Part shown: positions 63,877-64,000 of the stretch, piece after piece | How the letters are laid out: each line of letters opens with the position of its first letter | Position numbering within the stretch: position 1 is the first letter of the stretch | Origin: Lachnospiraceae bacterium | GTDB taxonomy: Bacteria; Bacillota; Clostridia; Lachnospirales; Lachnospiraceae | Length of the DNA stretch: 64,000 nt | Direction of reading: 5' to 3' | NCBI GenBank assembly: GCA_022792535.1 | Contig: JAAWBG010000024.1 | Location: forward strand, 59,436 to 123,435 | Made by a program: the position numbers and the translations under genes | Notes under the pieces: generated by a model | Database searches by the model: none | Seen by the model: the letters and a program-made list of their open reading frames with translations, nothing else | What the model was told of the DNA's origin: nothing

Positions 63877-64000
63877 TGTGTTACAACTCAATATTTAAAA
63901 AGCAGAGACACTGCCTTTGTGTTATAATTTAAGTCACCACAACCAAAACAAACCGAAAGGAGTTCTCTGCTATGACTACTATAACACAAGATATGCGCTA
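63877..64000 (+). mobile_element. Left end of a probable insertion sequence, cut by the window edge
   Basis: A TGTGTTACAACTCAATATTT sequence at 63877 could be the terminal repeat. A -10 TATAAT (63923-63928) and AAAGGAG precede the transposase start. The opposite end is outside the window, so the inverted repeat cannot be confirmed. Confidence 0.4.
63972..64000 (+). CDS. Transposase, first codons only (partial)
   Basis: Reads MTTITQDMR and runs off the window. From memory, this opening is seen in IS481/IS3-like integrase-core transposases of Lachnospiraceae, which continue with an HTH. CGAAAGGAGTTCTCTGCT gives the ribosome-binding site. Very little sequence, so low certainty. Confidence 0.45.

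Noticed and set aside
62504..64000. attR of the prophage
   Set aside because: No sequence matching the rlmD end or the TTTGCCTACC repeats was found, so I do not place an attachment site.

Overview
The window looks like a chromosomal segment of a low-to-mid GC Firmicute, most likely a Lachnospiraceae-type gut Clostridium. Reasons are strong AGGAGG ribosome-binding sites, Rho-independent terminators, lysine/glutamate-rich proteins, the YerC/PcrA/RlmD/DUF1836 gene set and a BspA/InlB-type surface-protein locus. No rRNA, tRNA or CRISPR array was recognised. The species assignment is inference.

Host part (1-24912). The left edge holds the end of a lysine-rich membrane protein, then hisH-hisF, a palindromic structured element, ung, a GNAT remnant, an HD hydrolase and an Mrp/NBP35-type ATPase. 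From 5.4 to 16.9 kb lies a Tad/Flp-like pilus or secretion locus. It has an array of small hairpins, three leaderless mini-pilin-like peptides (53, 35 and 47 aa) sharing an M-[K/R]-x-I-x-E-E-[Y/F] start, a TadA-like ATPase, a TadB-TadC-like fusion, several single-pass pseudopilin-like proteins, a 1237-aa InlB-repeat surface protein and an LRR/Ig/FN3 surface protein with its own promoter. An orphan ABC substrate-binding lipoprotein, a PHP hydrolase, yerC, a DUF1836 gene, pcrA, a small acidic membrane protein and rlmD follow.

Prophage (about 24.95 kb to at least 62.5 kb, probably 63.7 kb). It sits directly after rlmD. The leftward arm has a tyrosine integrase, accessory genes (a DnaQ-like exonuclease-BRCT fusion among them), a mini ImmA-like peptidase and a CI-like repressor. 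A divergent promoter pair has operators inside the -35/-10 spacers. The rightward early region has a Cro-like gene, many small genes, a HUH Rep-like protein, VRR-NUC, ASCH, a frameshifted adenine methylase, YopX, ParA and ParB. The late region is HK97-type packaging and head (HNH, terS, terL, portal, ClpP protease, capsid) joined to a PBSX-like contractile tail (sheath, tube, chaperone with a -1 frameshift site, tape measure, LysM hub proteins, baseplate J, S74 tail fibre), then holins, an amidase and a SPOR-domain protein. HUH Rep plus ParAB suggests a past or present plasmid-like (phage-plasmid) replication stage; this is inference.

Right end. After the lysis genes comes a second small regulatory cassette: a leftward 124-aa gene, a small HTH regulator and a 50-aa protein. 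Each has a promoter whose 17-bp spacer contains the same GATAATAGA-type operator. The window ends in the first codons of a probable insertion-sequence transposase. No attR was found, so the right prophage boundary is unresolved.
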